In this document: positions 33,815 to 45,872 of the stretch, one piece after another
Layout of the letters: every line of letters begins with the position of its first letter
Position numbering within the stretch: position 1 is the stretch's first letter
Notes under the pieces: model-generated
Told to the model about the DNA's origin: nothing
The model's database searches: none
The model's input: only the letters and a program-made list of their open reading frames with translations
Program-made: the position numbers and the translations under genes
Source: Catonia carolina
Taxonomy: Eukaryota; Arthropoda; Insecta; Hemiptera; Achilidae
Assembly (NCBI GenBank): GCA_035578175.1
Contig: JAQMRL010000006.1
Coordinates: 34,465,893-34,529,892 of the forward strand
Reading direction: 5' to 3'
Length of the DNA: 64,000 nt

Positions 33815-34292
33815 GATTAAATTGAAGTTATGTTTTTAATTTTTGTTGTTTAGGTCAACCTCTAGAGGCTTTACTAAGTAAAAAGAGGAGTGTAGTGGTT
33901 TACCACGCCTTCTCACTGAGTAAAAAAGTAAGCTTATCAGCATGGCAGGCCCTCTGAAAAGCATCTATTTTCCACTCTGCAAATGACACCTTCACTTCAT
34001 TCACCACAGGTTCTGGGTGTATAATGAAATTCATAACTCTCAGAGAAGGTAACTCTGACTGGTGTCTTTTGCACCTCTACCTCTTCTGTTCTTAAATGCT
34101 TCAGTCATATAATTGGTTGACAATGTAGGCCTATATAAGAAGCAAAATAATATTTTGTAGCCGTAGATCTAGCAGAGTGCAAATAATTTTAACACTTCAC
34201 TTGCTAACTAATAATTAAAAATGTAAGTTATTTTTTAATTATTTGCATTGGCAAGACACAGTCTTGCCAGTGTTTCAAACAAAATTTTTAAA
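33815..34292 (+). mobile_element. Family A 3' fragment split by family B
   Basis: Family A sequence TCATGATTAAATTGAAGTTATG lies at about 33818-33840. After the family B insertion it continues with TTTGCATTGGCAAGAC and GTGTTTCAAAC up to about 34292. Confidence 0.55.
33844..34205 (-). mobile_element. Family B retroposon lacking the 3' hairpin
   Basis: Starts TTTAGGTCAACCTCTAGAGG. The segment GCCGAAAGGCTGG present in other copies is deleted here. Internal landmarks run to CTTCACTTGC (about 34204). Confidence 0.7.
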
Positions 34293-34796
34293 TATATAAG
34301 TTATGTAAATGTATTTTGATATAGTTCTTCTATTATAAGTTCAACACGGTTAAAATTAACAAGCATTTATTTTGTAATTATATTTTTTAAAGAAAATAAA
34401 ACAATAGATTCTACTCGAATTATACATAAGTACATTCTCTGAACACTGGGTGTAGTAAATCGAAATGTATTGGGAATATATAGATAGTATCTTTTTAAAG
34501 AGTATACCATCTAATGGACTGTATTTCACCCTGCCATCTTGATTTCTCAGCTTTTTATATTTTCCTGCCTCTTAGTTGCTGTTCAACTGCATCTTGTACT
34601 AACCTTAATAATAATTATTCAGTCCATACGACTGCCAGTGTGTTTAGTAAAATACCGCTCTGTAATTAAAGAGTTTTTACGACTTCTGTTAAACCTGAGC
34701 TTTGAAACTAAAGGCTAAAATTTTAAACACTGCCCATCTCTCTCTCTCACCTCTTACCATTTATTACTTTCTTTCTCACACCCTAAATCTTTTTTG

Positions 34797-34850
<54 letters not shown>

Positions 34851-35186
34851 TTTGTATATTTCTTTTTCATTTTTTAATAGTCACCATTTTATTGGTTTAT
34901 GTGGATTGTATTTTTTATTGCATTATTTTAAAACTATAAATACAACATCTGGTAAGATAATGACCAATTAATCTATTTATAATCCTAATTATTTCTCCAT
35001 TATAAATCATATCTAATTTTTGATAAACTATTACTACAGAAAATCATATAAGTTAATATTTTACTTATCGTATGCTATCTCATTCCCTGTTATTAACAGA
35101 GTTTAATAGCCCTTAATTGATATAACAGACTCCATTAAATTTTTCACATTTTAAAATAATTTTATACTACTACAGGAAGAGTTCCA
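34293..35186. other. AT-rich intergenic DNA with an (AT)n tract
   Basis: A long AT dinucleotide run occupies about 34798-34850. Otherwise nothing is recognised. Confidence 0.5.
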
Positions 35187-35560
35187 AGAGAGTAAATAGT
35201 TAAAAATCTGGTGTACACATTCACACGACTTTCTCCTAGCAAAGTAAATAATGAAAAACAACCTAATTTGAATCATGAGTGATTAACTTTAAATGATAAA
35301 ATCAACTTATACTGGACTTCAATTTGGTGATCAAAATATGGAAAATCAGTAACATTAACGCTAACTAAACTGTAGAAGAAAATGCTTGAAAAAATTTTTA
35401 ATTTTTTTAATTTTCTGTAAATGTTACAGTAGACTATACACTTTTGTCCAAATGCATATGAAGTCGCAATTCTAAAAACCCATTTTTTACTGATTTCAAT
35501 GAACAAATTATGGAAAATCGCTAATTGAAGCTACACTAAGCTTTGTAGAAAAATAGCCTT
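35187..35560 (-). mobile_element. Family A 3' fragment, inverted
   Basis: The complement of the family A 3' end (AAAAATCTGGTGTACACATTC, ACTTTCTCCTAGC) starts at about 35205. It continues through TACACTTTTGTCC and GAAAATCGCTAATTG to TTTGTAGAAAAATAG at about 35556. The 5' part is missing. Confidence 0.6.
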
Positions 35561-35957
35561 TTACTTTTTAATCCTTTATTTACGACTTTAAAACTTAAAC
35601 AACTAATAAATTCGATAATGATGATAGTGTAATAATCATAGCCATGAGAGGGATAGAGTTCCCATTGTTGCCTCCCTATGAATTGTTTTTATAAATCTTC
35701 TGAATTTTGAATAAAACTTTTTAAATTAAATAAGCAGCTCTCTACTCCAGCGACTTTTAGATTTTTGTGGGATGTCAGGTATATATAAGATGGAAATCGA
35801 ACGTACAATTGGGTTATTGTGTTCTTATCACCAATTATTGTAAACACATATTTTATTGTTCGATGCAATTTCGGACGATAAGTATTTGCAAATTTGTGTG
35901 TAATGTTTTGTTGTTAAAGTAAAATGGTGCTCGCACTATAAGGGGTAATATTTTTGA

Positions 35958-36337
35958 TGCCCATAACAGGCAGGTAGAGTCTTACATTTCTGCTAGTTCC
36001 AGAGCTACAAAAAATAGTTCTGTTTCTTATCACATGTTCAGCCAATTTTATGTTTTAATCATTAAAGAATAGGAGAGGTAGAGGTGAAAAAGACACTAAT
36101 CAAAGTTATCTCCTTTGAGAGTAATGAATTTAATTATACACCCAGACCCTGTGGTGAATGAAGTGTAGGTGTCGTTTTAAGGGTGGAAAGCAGATATTTT
36201 TTAGATTGCCTGGCACACTGATAAGAATACTTTTCACTCAGTGAGGAAGGCAAGATTAACCACCTCACTCTTCGTTTTATTTAGTAAAGTCTCTAGAGGT
36301 TCAAACTAGCTTTTCGGCTAACGACCTAAACAACAAC
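35958..36337 (+). mobile_element. Family B SINE-like retroposon, full length
   Basis: Begins TGCCCATAACAGGCAGG and ends CTAAACAACAAC. The 11-bp flanks AATATTTTTGA at 35947-35957 and 36338-36348 are identical, a clean target duplication that fixes both ends of the family. Confidence 0.9.
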
Positions 36338-36348
36338 AATATTTTTGA

Positions 36349-38029
36349 CTGAAAAGTTAAATACTCGTGCGTTGTAACTTAGAAAATTTGGTTGTAACAA
36401 TATACATGTTTAACAGACGGATAGAGCAAAATATCTTAAATATATTGGCTTCCACTTGGTCTTACATGGAGGACTTACATGTGGTGTAAAAGTAAACAAT
36501 TACATCATGACTACCAATAGCTAAAATGGATGCCTAACAGAAAATATAAATTTATCGGTACAAAATAAATAATTTATTTATAAAATAATCAAACCTGTGA
36601 GTACATCGGGATACAACTACGGGGTACAAGAAGTCACAGAAATATTGGATTAATTTAAAAGTGTCAGACAAACATATTTAGAAACATCACAGACTCGTGA
36701 TAACATACGAAATATCCACAAAATGTGAAAAATATGCTGTGGGGGGGGGGGGATAACAGAAAAGACCCGGAGAGTGATTTTCGATATTATAATAATAAAA
36801 ATACATATTCCTTTTGACGGCTTCTGTATAAATCTTAAAAAACTGTAAACAAATTAGGATTGAATAAAAGGTGTTACAAAAAGGCCAATTATCTAAATAG
36901 GAACCCGACTCTTTCACAATAACCGTACAACAATAGGCAGGCCTACCTGTACTACCTATACATAACCATTACTTTATAGTACATCATATTTCTAACCATT
37001 TCTTGGAAAACTTATTTATCACTTATTATTTACGTTAACATTTTTAAAATCTCGGTCCTCTTCGAAAATTCTCGAACACACATTCCCTTTAGATATTGTC
37101 CCAGTATGATCGTATTTTTTATTTTTCTTCTAGTAAATATAACAAGAAGCGTACCATTTGGTATAACCTTCTTTCTTTCAAATATTTCATGTCATTATTT
37201 TTAATTTAGTTGTAATAATTGTAGGTTATGGGTATTTTATTCAGTTCCAAACAAATAATTGAAGGAAAAATTCATTGGTGTTTAAATTTCATCAAAATAA
37301 AGAGTTTCATGTTCATGCTAAAACTGTGTATAAATTTTCAAGGTTTATTAAATTGTTCTTAAAAATATCTTTCTAAAAATCATTTAAACATCTATTATTT
37401 AGGAAATTAATTAATATAAAATATTTTTTACAAGTTTAAATTACTTTGTGAAAAAAATCAAAATCTATTTCAACGAATAAAAAAGTCAATTCGATAATTA
37501 ATATTGGTTGGTCTAAATATTTGATTTAAATATTTCACGCGATGTGTGGTAATAAATTAAATTGGATTCTCCGGGTAAAAGTAATTAATTAAATTACAAC
37601 TCCCATAATGCATTGCATGAAATGTGTTGTCCTATATATTTAATGGCGTCAAAGCACCATCTTATCTTTTTTATGGATTGCTACTGCGTATTAAATAATG
37701 CATATTTTATACGGAGACCCATTTTACTTCTCCTTTTTTATCATACATGAATATCTTCTTTGTTATTTATTATGTCGTAATTTTAATTTTGTTCGTACAA
37801 CAAATTAATTTTGTTGTACAAGTTATGATACCATTAATCTTTTTATAATGTCATTTTATTATTCAGTACTTCTAAAGAGTTTGGTGTTTATGCATATGTA
37901 AAGGCCACTATAGTCACTTTAATATCAGTAGGCGGATGAATATTGCCAATTTTTTTCATCTATATTTATAATAAAATTAGAAAGAATTTGAAAGAAGAAC
38001 GTTTTCTTGAAATGACATATGGGAAAGGT
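36349..38029. other. AT-rich intergenic DNA with a G11 run
   Basis: A poly-G run lies at 36741-36751. No gene or bounded repeat is recognised elsewhere. Confidence 0.4.
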
Positions 38030-38460
38030 AGGAGCGGTGTTCAATAAAATGAGTTCTATCTTCAAGAGCCACAATCTTACTCTTGAAACAAAACTGAGAC
38101 ATTTAGGATGTTATAATTTTTCTGTGTTTCTGTATGGTGAAGAATCTTGGATGTTGAGTGAAGCCATTATTAGGAAACTGGAAGTATTTGATATATGATT
38201 AACTTATATAGGAAAATGTTGAGAGTACCTTCAACTGCTCAAATGACAAATCTAGAAGTCAGCAGCAGAATGCAAAAAAACATGGAAATCATTTTACACT
38301 ATCTAATGCAAACAGCTGCAATACTTGGGACATGTCATAAGGTATGAATCCAGATATTTGTTACTTAAAGTCATTTTTCAAGGGAAAATACTTAGAAAAA
38401 GAGGACAAGGCAGAAGACGATTGTAATGGCTTCAAATTATGAGAACTTGGTATGACGGAA
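38030..38460 (+). pseudogene. LINE reverse transcriptase C-terminal fragment
   Basis: Reads FLYGEESWMLSEAIIRKLEVFD near 38130-38195 and GKMLRVPSTAQMTN near 38210, matching the LYGSETW..F..WCYRRMLRI.W region of non-LTR elements. Frames are broken. It is followed by an A/G-rich tract. Confidence 0.6.
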
Positions 38461-38479
38461 GTTCAGATGTACTATTCCC

Positions 38480-38632
38480 AAAGAGCAAGTTCAGAAGGAG
38501 GAGAAGAATAAGTAGGAAGAGGAAGTAGAAGTAAAGGAACTAGAAGAGGAAATGGAAGAAGAAGTAAAAGAAAAACAGAAAGAGGAAGAAGAAGTAAAGG
38601 AAGAAGAAGAGGAAGAAGAAAAAAGGAAAATT
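38480..38632 (+). repeat. Purine-rich AGAGGAAGAA low-complexity tract
   Basis: Irregular AGG/GAA trinucleotides, probably an expanded LINE tail or microsatellite. Confidence 0.8.
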
Positions 38633-39246
38633 AAATTTTGTTAGGTTTTTAGTTTTTTGTTTATTTAGCTTTTTGTGGGACATTCAATCTCCGACATATA
38701 AAACTCACAAACACGGTAAAAAGACTAATTGTTCAATTTAAAGTTCATTTTTATAATGTTTCATAAAACAGTGACAAAATGGAAATTTGGTACACTTATT
38801 TGCATTATTGTAATGAATGTTACTGGAAAATCTGAACCCGATTAGACAAACCGTTCCCACATTGTAATTTGATAAATTGGTGCTTTTCGTTTTAGAGCAT
38901 CAAAAACACGCTCTTTTTTGTTTCACTCCTAAAAAACATAAGGTTGTTCTTGCATTAAAAATTTTATATTTACGTTTCTAACGTAGAATCGATCCAAAAA
39001 ATATTGAATATATGTTGATTTAGACCGCAGATTATCCGTTCACGAGAAAATTCATTTCAAGCTCGGGTGCATGAACTAAAAATACGGACAGTAGGCCTAA
39101 TTCTCGTTTCACACATATTAAGTAATTCTTAAGTCGTACGTCTCCAGTTTTACTCGTGATTCGTACTGATTTTATATGTGTAGGTTAGTTGCTAAAGTTT
39201 TCCACTGCTCATTTTGTTTATCGCACCAATAATGGAGATCTACAAT
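38633..39246. other. Intergenic DNA, nothing recognised
   Basis: No features detected. Confidence 0.35.
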
Positions 39247-39480
39247 AGTTTTTAATCAATCTTTTTGCCGAGTTGAATGTTCAGTCACTGTGCGAAACAT
39301 TAAGTATATAATAAGAGAAACTGGTCTAAATATCTACTTCGTATGCCAGCACACACACTTTCTTTACGAGCCTGGAAATATAAACCAGAGGGAAGCGAGG
39401 CTTGGGAAGCTCTAAAAAGAGAATGTTGCCGGAACAAACCACTGAGCCTAATCCTGACAGATTGTGCTGATTGTTTTTGA
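39247..39480 (+). pseudogene. LINE family C 3' end, short
   Basis: GCCGAGTTGAATGTTCAGTC, then GAAACTGGTCTAA, CTTCGTATGCCAGC and AGGGAAGCGAGGCTTGGGAA in order, as in 7550-7700. Only the last about 230 bp is present. Confidence 0.65.
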
Positions 39481-39499
39481 AGTGATGATGGTTTTGTTG

Positions 39500-40460
39500 T
39501 TTTCGTACTTTCTCTAGCCACTATAAATATAAGAAAGGAAAGTATTATTTTTATATCGATTTTTCGAAATCGAGTTTTCCCTTATATACAAGTTTTTGGA
39601 TTACATGTTCCGGATATACACGTTTTCGGACCTCTTGAACCCAAAAAACAAGTTTTTAGCGATTGGTGTGAGTGAACAAAATATCTCAAGAACGAAACAT
39701 CCTACGAAGTTCAAAATTGAAGCTTAAATTAGATACTACTAGAGGACCCAACGCGAACACTATCATCAAAATCGGCCAACCGGAAGTAGTAGTTTATTCG
39801 TGTAATATTTCACTATTTTGCCATTTTCTCAAAAATAGCTCCTACGATTTTTTTATAAATCGCCTCATTTACTATACAAGGTCTACAAGATAGGGTAGGC
39901 GCCATGTCTGATGAAATTCTTGGGAAGGCTGTTCTCATTAATAAAAGTTTTTTTTTTTAGATTGCGACCTTATGAATTTTTCGCAAAAGTGTAGGTTTAT
40001 TAATCAAAAATGTAAAACATTTAAAACATTACAACTTTCATTTCAAACATTTCTTTTAGTAACGCTTAGTTTAGTGATCTTCTGTAGGTTTTTTTTCATG
40101 AAAATCTGTAAAAAAATGGATTATTTTAAAAATTTCGGCCTATGCATTTTACGACAAAAGTGTACGTAACAAAATGTATACAAAATATAAAAACCTACAA
40201 CTTTTATTTTAAACATTTTTCTCTACAAAGCCTAATTTAGCGTGAAAGAGTGATTTTCCGTATTAAGCCAAACTAAGGTTGGCTTTCATTTTGTATCATT
40301 CACTCATGATTAAAATATAGTTATGTTTTTTAGGGTTACTTATTTTTTTGTTTATTTTTAATGTTTTATTACTAGGCCTAATGTTACGTTATATGAGTCA
40401 TTATTTAGCTACATTGGAAAGAAAAAGTTGTGTGAGTGTTTCACACTAGAGTTTTCAGTA
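39500..40460 (+). mobile_element. Family A repeat, copy 4, without GT expansion
   Basis: Starts ACTTTCTCTAGCC at 39507 and ends TTCACACTAGAGTTTT near 40455. At the GT position it has only GTGTGAGTG, so this copy preserves the unexpanded seed. Internal modules and the 3' hairpin are recognisable. Confidence 0.7.
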
Positions 40461-41465
40461 TAAAAAGTGATCCATAAAAATTCATTTGAAAATGAAGACA
40501 AGTGATTTAAATTTTCTTCTTGGGTTTTGTTATGTATTATACACTGTAATACATTAAGTATACTTCAGTAGTCAGTTTATGATAGTATTTACCTTAGATG
40601 GCGTAAATCTGTCTTTTCATCGATTAATATTTTAGTCCCATAAGTTTTCTTGCCATCATCAAGTAACTTAACTTCTCTAATAATTACATGAACTACAATA
40701 TACATTACTCTAACTACACCAGAAGATTGTTCTTACACGTTTATCTTACAGATTTTGATGACGTGTATAGTTAACTACCAGTAGTATTTTTAACATAATT
40801 ATTTTATAATCTTATTCAAATTAATATCATTCAGTACCTAAGGCGGAATTATTAAAGTCATTATTAAAATTAGTCTTCCATCTTCAAGTTCTTCTTTCAT
40901 CGATATTTGATTCCTCTTTCCAATTTCCCCCTTCCACCAAGCAACCCTATTCGACATCATTATCTAAGTATCTGTTACACGGCACGATTTACCTACCCTA
41001 TCAAATTATTATTTAAAATACTTTAGGCTAATTTTTCAAAATTTAATAACATTGTCTACTGGTTGTTATATCTTAGAAAATAATGTAACAAACTAGACAG
41101 AATAATCCTATATCATGCATACAAGATTGTTAAAGTATTTAGGTAGCTATTCAATTTTGTTTTTGTTTTACTTTCTTATTTTAATATTAACTATCCCTGT
41201 TTAATAACTTCTCTTTTTTAAAAAATAAAATTGTTTTTTATTTATTCCTGTTCTGTAGCTTATTCTGTAGCGTGGTCAGATTTATTTTTCTTTTTAATAA
41301 TTTACTTTAGTATAAGTTGTAACAAAACACACAAGCGAATAAACAATAAATATAAATTTTACATATTTGTTTTTATTGAACTTATATTGTAATTTGTGTT
41401 GTATTAGTAATTTTGAATTTAATGAAAAAATATAAATTAAATTTTGAATATATAATTCTTCAATT
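40461..41465. other. AT-rich intergenic DNA, nothing recognised
   Basis: No features detected. Confidence 0.35.
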
Positions 41466-42525
41466 CAGAAGAAGAAATTATTAATAGAGGAGTAACACAA
41501 GGGTGTAGTCTATCACCCACTTTGTTTAAATTTATTTGGATGTCGTGATCAGAGACGGAAGTCTCAAATACCCACTGGTATTCTCATAGGAGAAGAGAGG
41601 GTTGTAAACTGCCTATTATTTGCCGATGACCTGATAGTGCTACAGGAGGAAAGGATGACCTGCAGGGAGCACAATCGTCATGCTAAACAAATTCTGCAAA
41701 GATTATAAGTTGATTGCTTCAACAAAGAAGACAAAGGTAATGGCATTCAGGGGAAGGAGTCAATATGAACCAAAATTGTTGTAAAAAATAATATTTTAAA
41801 ACAGATATTTCACATTCAGTATCTAGGATGCGATATTACATACCAACAGGAAAAAAATACAGTAAGATACATCGATTACACCAAATATACGGAACTATGC
41901 AACGAACCTTAAAAAATCTTCTTCTTTAGCTTCAGTCATGCGATTGGTAGGCAGCTTTCCATCGTTTTCTGTCCAGAGCTATAGTTTTTAATTGGATGTA
42001 GCTCTGGATCCCTAGATCTTTGGTAATTTGTTTCAAATACTGTAGCCGGGGTCTTCCACGAGCCCTTTGTCCAATTATCATTCCTTCTAATAAAATCTAA
42101 TAAAATCCTTAAAAAATAGCACCAGCAAAAACAGGACGTTGAGATTTTATAAAATAATAACAGTGCCGACCCTACTCTATGGCAGTGAAACTTGAGTCCA
42201 ATCAAAGCGAGAGGAGAGTAGATTGCAAGCATCTGAAATGAAATTTCTTCGACATTTGTATGGGTGTAGTAGAAAAGATTGTTAAGGAATACCGAGATAA
42301 GGAAATAACTCAAAACCTTTCGATAAACGACAAGTTATCTCAGAAGAGAATACAGGGGTTGGAGCAGTTGAGCAGCATGAGAGAGGATAGGATAGCTAAG
42401 CGAAGTGGCTATAAACCAGAGGGAGAGAAAGAGCGAGGATGCCCGAGAAAAAGATGAGCAGATTTGAAAGGCTTGGAACCGACAGAGATGTCTAATCCTT
42501 GAAAGACAAAGAAGAAAAAGAATAA
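41466..42525 (+). pseudogene. LINE reverse transcriptase fragment with catalytic box
   Basis: The plus strand gives GVTQGCSLSPTLFKF near 41490 and CLLFADDLIVLQEE near 41620; FADD is the RT catalytic motif. Downstream are YLGCDITYQQE (about 41825) and CGSETW-like then LQASEMKFLRHLYG (about 42225). It is broken by frameshifts and by an inverted LINE 3' end at 41918-42106. It is the least truncated LINE in the window. Confidence 0.7.
41918..42106 (-). mobile_element. Inverted LINE 3' end nested in another LINE
   Basis: Bounded by CCTTAAAAAAT at 41907-41917 and 42107-42117, an 11-bp target duplication. The complement reads RARGRPRLQYLKQITKDLG and ALDRKRWKAAY, a LINE C-terminus, followed by a GAAGAAGA tail. 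It is 189 bp. Confidence 0.75.
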
Positions 42526-42754
42526 TATTTTATAATCAATAATTTATTTATCTGAAAACATTAATAAATATAAATAATGTAACTGTGAAAAACCTAGTCA
42601 TGAAATTGTGGTATTCGATTTCTGTAAATATTTTAATAATATTTAATCATATAATTCTCAGATTGATGGGTTATTTTAATTTTGTGATCTCTTCAGGGAA
42701 CTCAGGTCTACGATTCTAAGATACTTAAAAAAAACTAAGATAAAATATTTCAAA

Positions 42755-43040
42755 AATTCATAAGGGATATTGAAAAAACTAGAATAAATCGAGAGAAGAT
42801 AAAAAAAATTCAGACATTTGATAAAAAGTCTCTATAAAAACAATAATAGATGACTAGATGATCAGAAGAAGAAGAAAAGAAGAAAGAAGAAAAGATGTAC
42901 GAATCTGAGATTTCTGGGTGCTTCAAGAGCTTCCAAAAATGTTTAAAATTTGGACGTTGGCTAAAATTCACTCATGATTGGGTTCATTATTTGCGTTGTT
43001 ACAAGAAAGTCACGTGAGTATTTCACACCGGATTTTTATC
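42755..43040 (+). repeat. Dispersed fragment plus family A 3' end
   Basis: 42755-42955 resembles 17885-18130 (AAACTAGAATAAATCGAGAG-like). 42960-43040 is the family A terminus: ACTCATGATTGGGTTC, CAAGAAAGTCACGTGAG and TTCACACCGGATTTTT. Confidence 0.5.
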
Positions 43041-43767
43041 TTTTATTCTGTGGTTAGTTTAAACACTCAAATAAATAACTTATTACTTAACTTTCCAAGC
43101 CTTTAAAATAAATAAAAAATATTAAAGTGAAGATCATAAATTATTGTAATTAATTAACCTTTACTTATTCGACATATGTATTCAATTATTTTCTTTTCGA
43201 ATCGATAAGATAGGTATATAATTGATAAAAGAAATAAATTACTCTATGTCTATGGTAATATTTAAAATAAATTAGTTGATACTATATCATTGTCAAAGAT
43301 AATGTTTGTTTTACTTATTAGATGTTAAATATTTAGGCATATGCGGCGATGATTTAAAAAAAACCCTCATAGATAAAGATAAAGATATTATAGAGATGCG
43401 TGTTTTCTTTTTCTGTTTTCTTTTTATTTATTTTTTTTCTAACAATTTAACTTTTAATGTGTTAATTAAATATAACGAATGTTGACAATAAATTAGTCAG
43501 TATTTTGCTGGCATAGATGTTTCCATAAATAACTTTAAGACGAGGTTTTCAACGTTCATTTCAAATGACAACATGGAAGGAAGCTTTACTTTCTTTTGTA
43601 AAGAGATCTTAATCGTAGTTTCTAACGATAAACCTAATCCATATTTAGTTTAATCTAAATAAACTGGGATGTAAAATACAAAATCTTGTAAATCGATAAA
43701 ATTTTATGAATGTTAATTTTAATTTATTGTATTTTGTTCAGTTGAAGGGATACAAATACAATGTTAT
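43041..43767. other. AT-rich intergenic DNA, nothing recognised
   Basis: No features detected. Confidence 0.35.
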
Positions 43768-43987
43768 TTAGGTCATCAGCCGAAAGGCTGGTTTGAACCT
43801 CTAGAGGCTTACTAAGTGAAACGAGGTGTAAAAGTTGGTTTACAATTGCCTTCCTCATTGAGTGAAAAAGTATGCTTATTAGCATGCCAGGCCATCTGAA
43901 AAGCATCTAATTTCCATCCTGCAAAATATGACACCTTCACTTCGTTCACCACAGGGTCTGGCTGTATAATGATGAAATTCATTAAAA
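43768..43987 (-). mobile_element. Family B retroposon, 5'-truncated
   Basis: Starts with the complement of the 3' end (GGTCATCAGCCGAAAGGCTGG) and ends at GAAATTCATTA. The element's 5' half is missing. The overlapping minus frames at 43724-44097 are incidental to the repeat. Confidence 0.7.
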
Positions 43988-45638
43988 ATTGCCAACAGCC
44001 GTGAGACGCGTCGTTCATGAGAGGTATTTTTACTTTTAAGATGTTTTATAAACAAACTGTTAGATCTAAACAGTGTAACTAGGGAAATATTGTACATTAA
44101 TTAAGATACAGTCGAAGTAAGAAAATTTTGCCTTCTTAAACATACATTATGCATACTTTTTGTGAGCCATTATCTTGGAAATTCATGAAATATAAACATC
44201 TTTCCATCTTTTTACACGAACTATGCCATCTAAGCATTTTCTGGCTTATAAAATCGTACAGAAACTTCCTACAACAGACGTAGATTCTTTCTAAGAATGT
44301 TTTTTTTGCTTTAACAGCCTCATTGGACCACTTGAATCAAATTTAGAAATCCTTCTTGGTTTGGTTTTAGGATTTTTACACTTTTCCCAACAATTCTTCA
44401 TATTTTGGGACCTGATCTGTCTGATTTTGTCTGTACAAATCATTGACGACGGAGCTCGAGTTTTTTCGACGAATTTTGTGTCTCTAACTTTAAGCAACTT
44501 AAGCTTTTAGATTTTTCTAAAAGATCTTGTTCTGCAATGTTAAGTTCTTTCATATCTTGCTGTATTTCGGCTAACCTCCTTAGAGGATTTTTCCACGAGT
44601 TAAAATATAGAAGTGAGTTGTTTAGTTACTCGATTGTCCGATATTCAAAGTAAATGCCCGAAGAAAGAAATACGTTTTTTCCGCATATCAGTAATTGGCT
44701 CGATTTCATGGTAGAGTTCAGAATTATTAGACATTAAGATCCAAATATCGTTGAGTTTAAAGAAAATTATTTAAAATAGAAAAATCCAAGAAATCGAATT
44801 AGGGACCTTCCGATTTGTGCACCAGTAAGCTAACAACTACGCTAACGACACGGTAATTCAATTAATTATTAGTTTCCTACGTAAATATGCATTTTCATTT
44901 AGTATACTTTTTATAGACTACTTTTAATATTCTTTTTTCTACTACAATACATCAGCTGCCTTTTTCTACTTCGTTTTATCTTTCAACAGAAACTGTCACT
45001 TCCTGAACCTTTTTTTTATTTCACTGGGGGGTCTTAATTCTAAGAATATGAAATGTTCGCTTCATTTAAGCATGTCAAAATAAAATTACTAACTAATCAT
45101 TTTTTCTCTTATACGAAATTTCCTTTTTAATATTTCCAGATTTTGTTTAAAAAATGTAGCTTACTAAAAATTTATAAGTTTATAACTTACATACTTTTTT
45201 TAATAACTTGAAAAATATTTAATGCATAAATTTCCAATTCATTATTTTTTATGACGATATATTATTGTGTTGACATACTTAAATATATTTTTCTTTTTAC
45301 TTGTTTTAAATATATTTCGCATAAATTTTAATTCACCATAAAATTTTAAACTTCCTTTAATCATTATCAAAAATAATAAATTTTTATTAAACAAGTTTAC
45401 AAAAAGTAATACCGAAAATGAGTTTGTATAAACTAAATAATGATATTTAATTAAGGTTCAAAAACATGTAATTTTAAAATTTAAGTTTCCAGTCCGTAGA
45501 ACAAACGAATGTCCAAAAGGCCATAATATTAAATCTTTATTATGGTGGGTTCTTTGTAGGTGCGTGCTTGTAAAATGTTTGAAATAATAGGAGGTGGGGG
45601 AGATATTGTAATATATTAGGATAAATTTTCGTAAAACT
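43988..45638. other. AT-rich intergenic DNA with one tRNA-like relic
   Basis: The complement of 44785-44855 reads GTTAGCGTAGTTGTTAGC (A-box-like) and TAATTCGATTTC (degenerate B box), so it is a probable SINE head. The rest shows nothing. The 68-codon minus frame at 44291-44497 has no recognised motif. Confidence 0.35.
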
Positions 45639-45666
45639 ATTCATGTAGCTTAATAGCTACATGAAT
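45639..45666. repeat. Perfect 12-bp-stem hairpin
   Basis: ATTCATGTAGCT, loop TAAT, then AGCTACATGAAT. It lies in otherwise featureless DNA about 110 bp left of the mariner. Confidence 0.8.
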
Positions 45667-45872
45667 AAGGTATTGTACATGTAAGGTATTGGGAAAAACC
45701 ATTCATTTTGGCATAAAAATCATTCTTAAACTTCTTCGACACAGTCTTATTGGAAAACCTTCTTACATACACAACGGGGTCATCTCTAAAGTAAAGACCA
45801 TTTTAATGTAAAACTTTTATTCTGAAAAATATGTAAAAACAAAGTGATACAGAATAAAATACGTAACTTACA

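Noticed and set aside
45480..45560. Another copy of the 16137 element end (GTTTCCAGTCCGTAGA)
   Set aside because: Only a short partial match with no CCGGGTG terminus.
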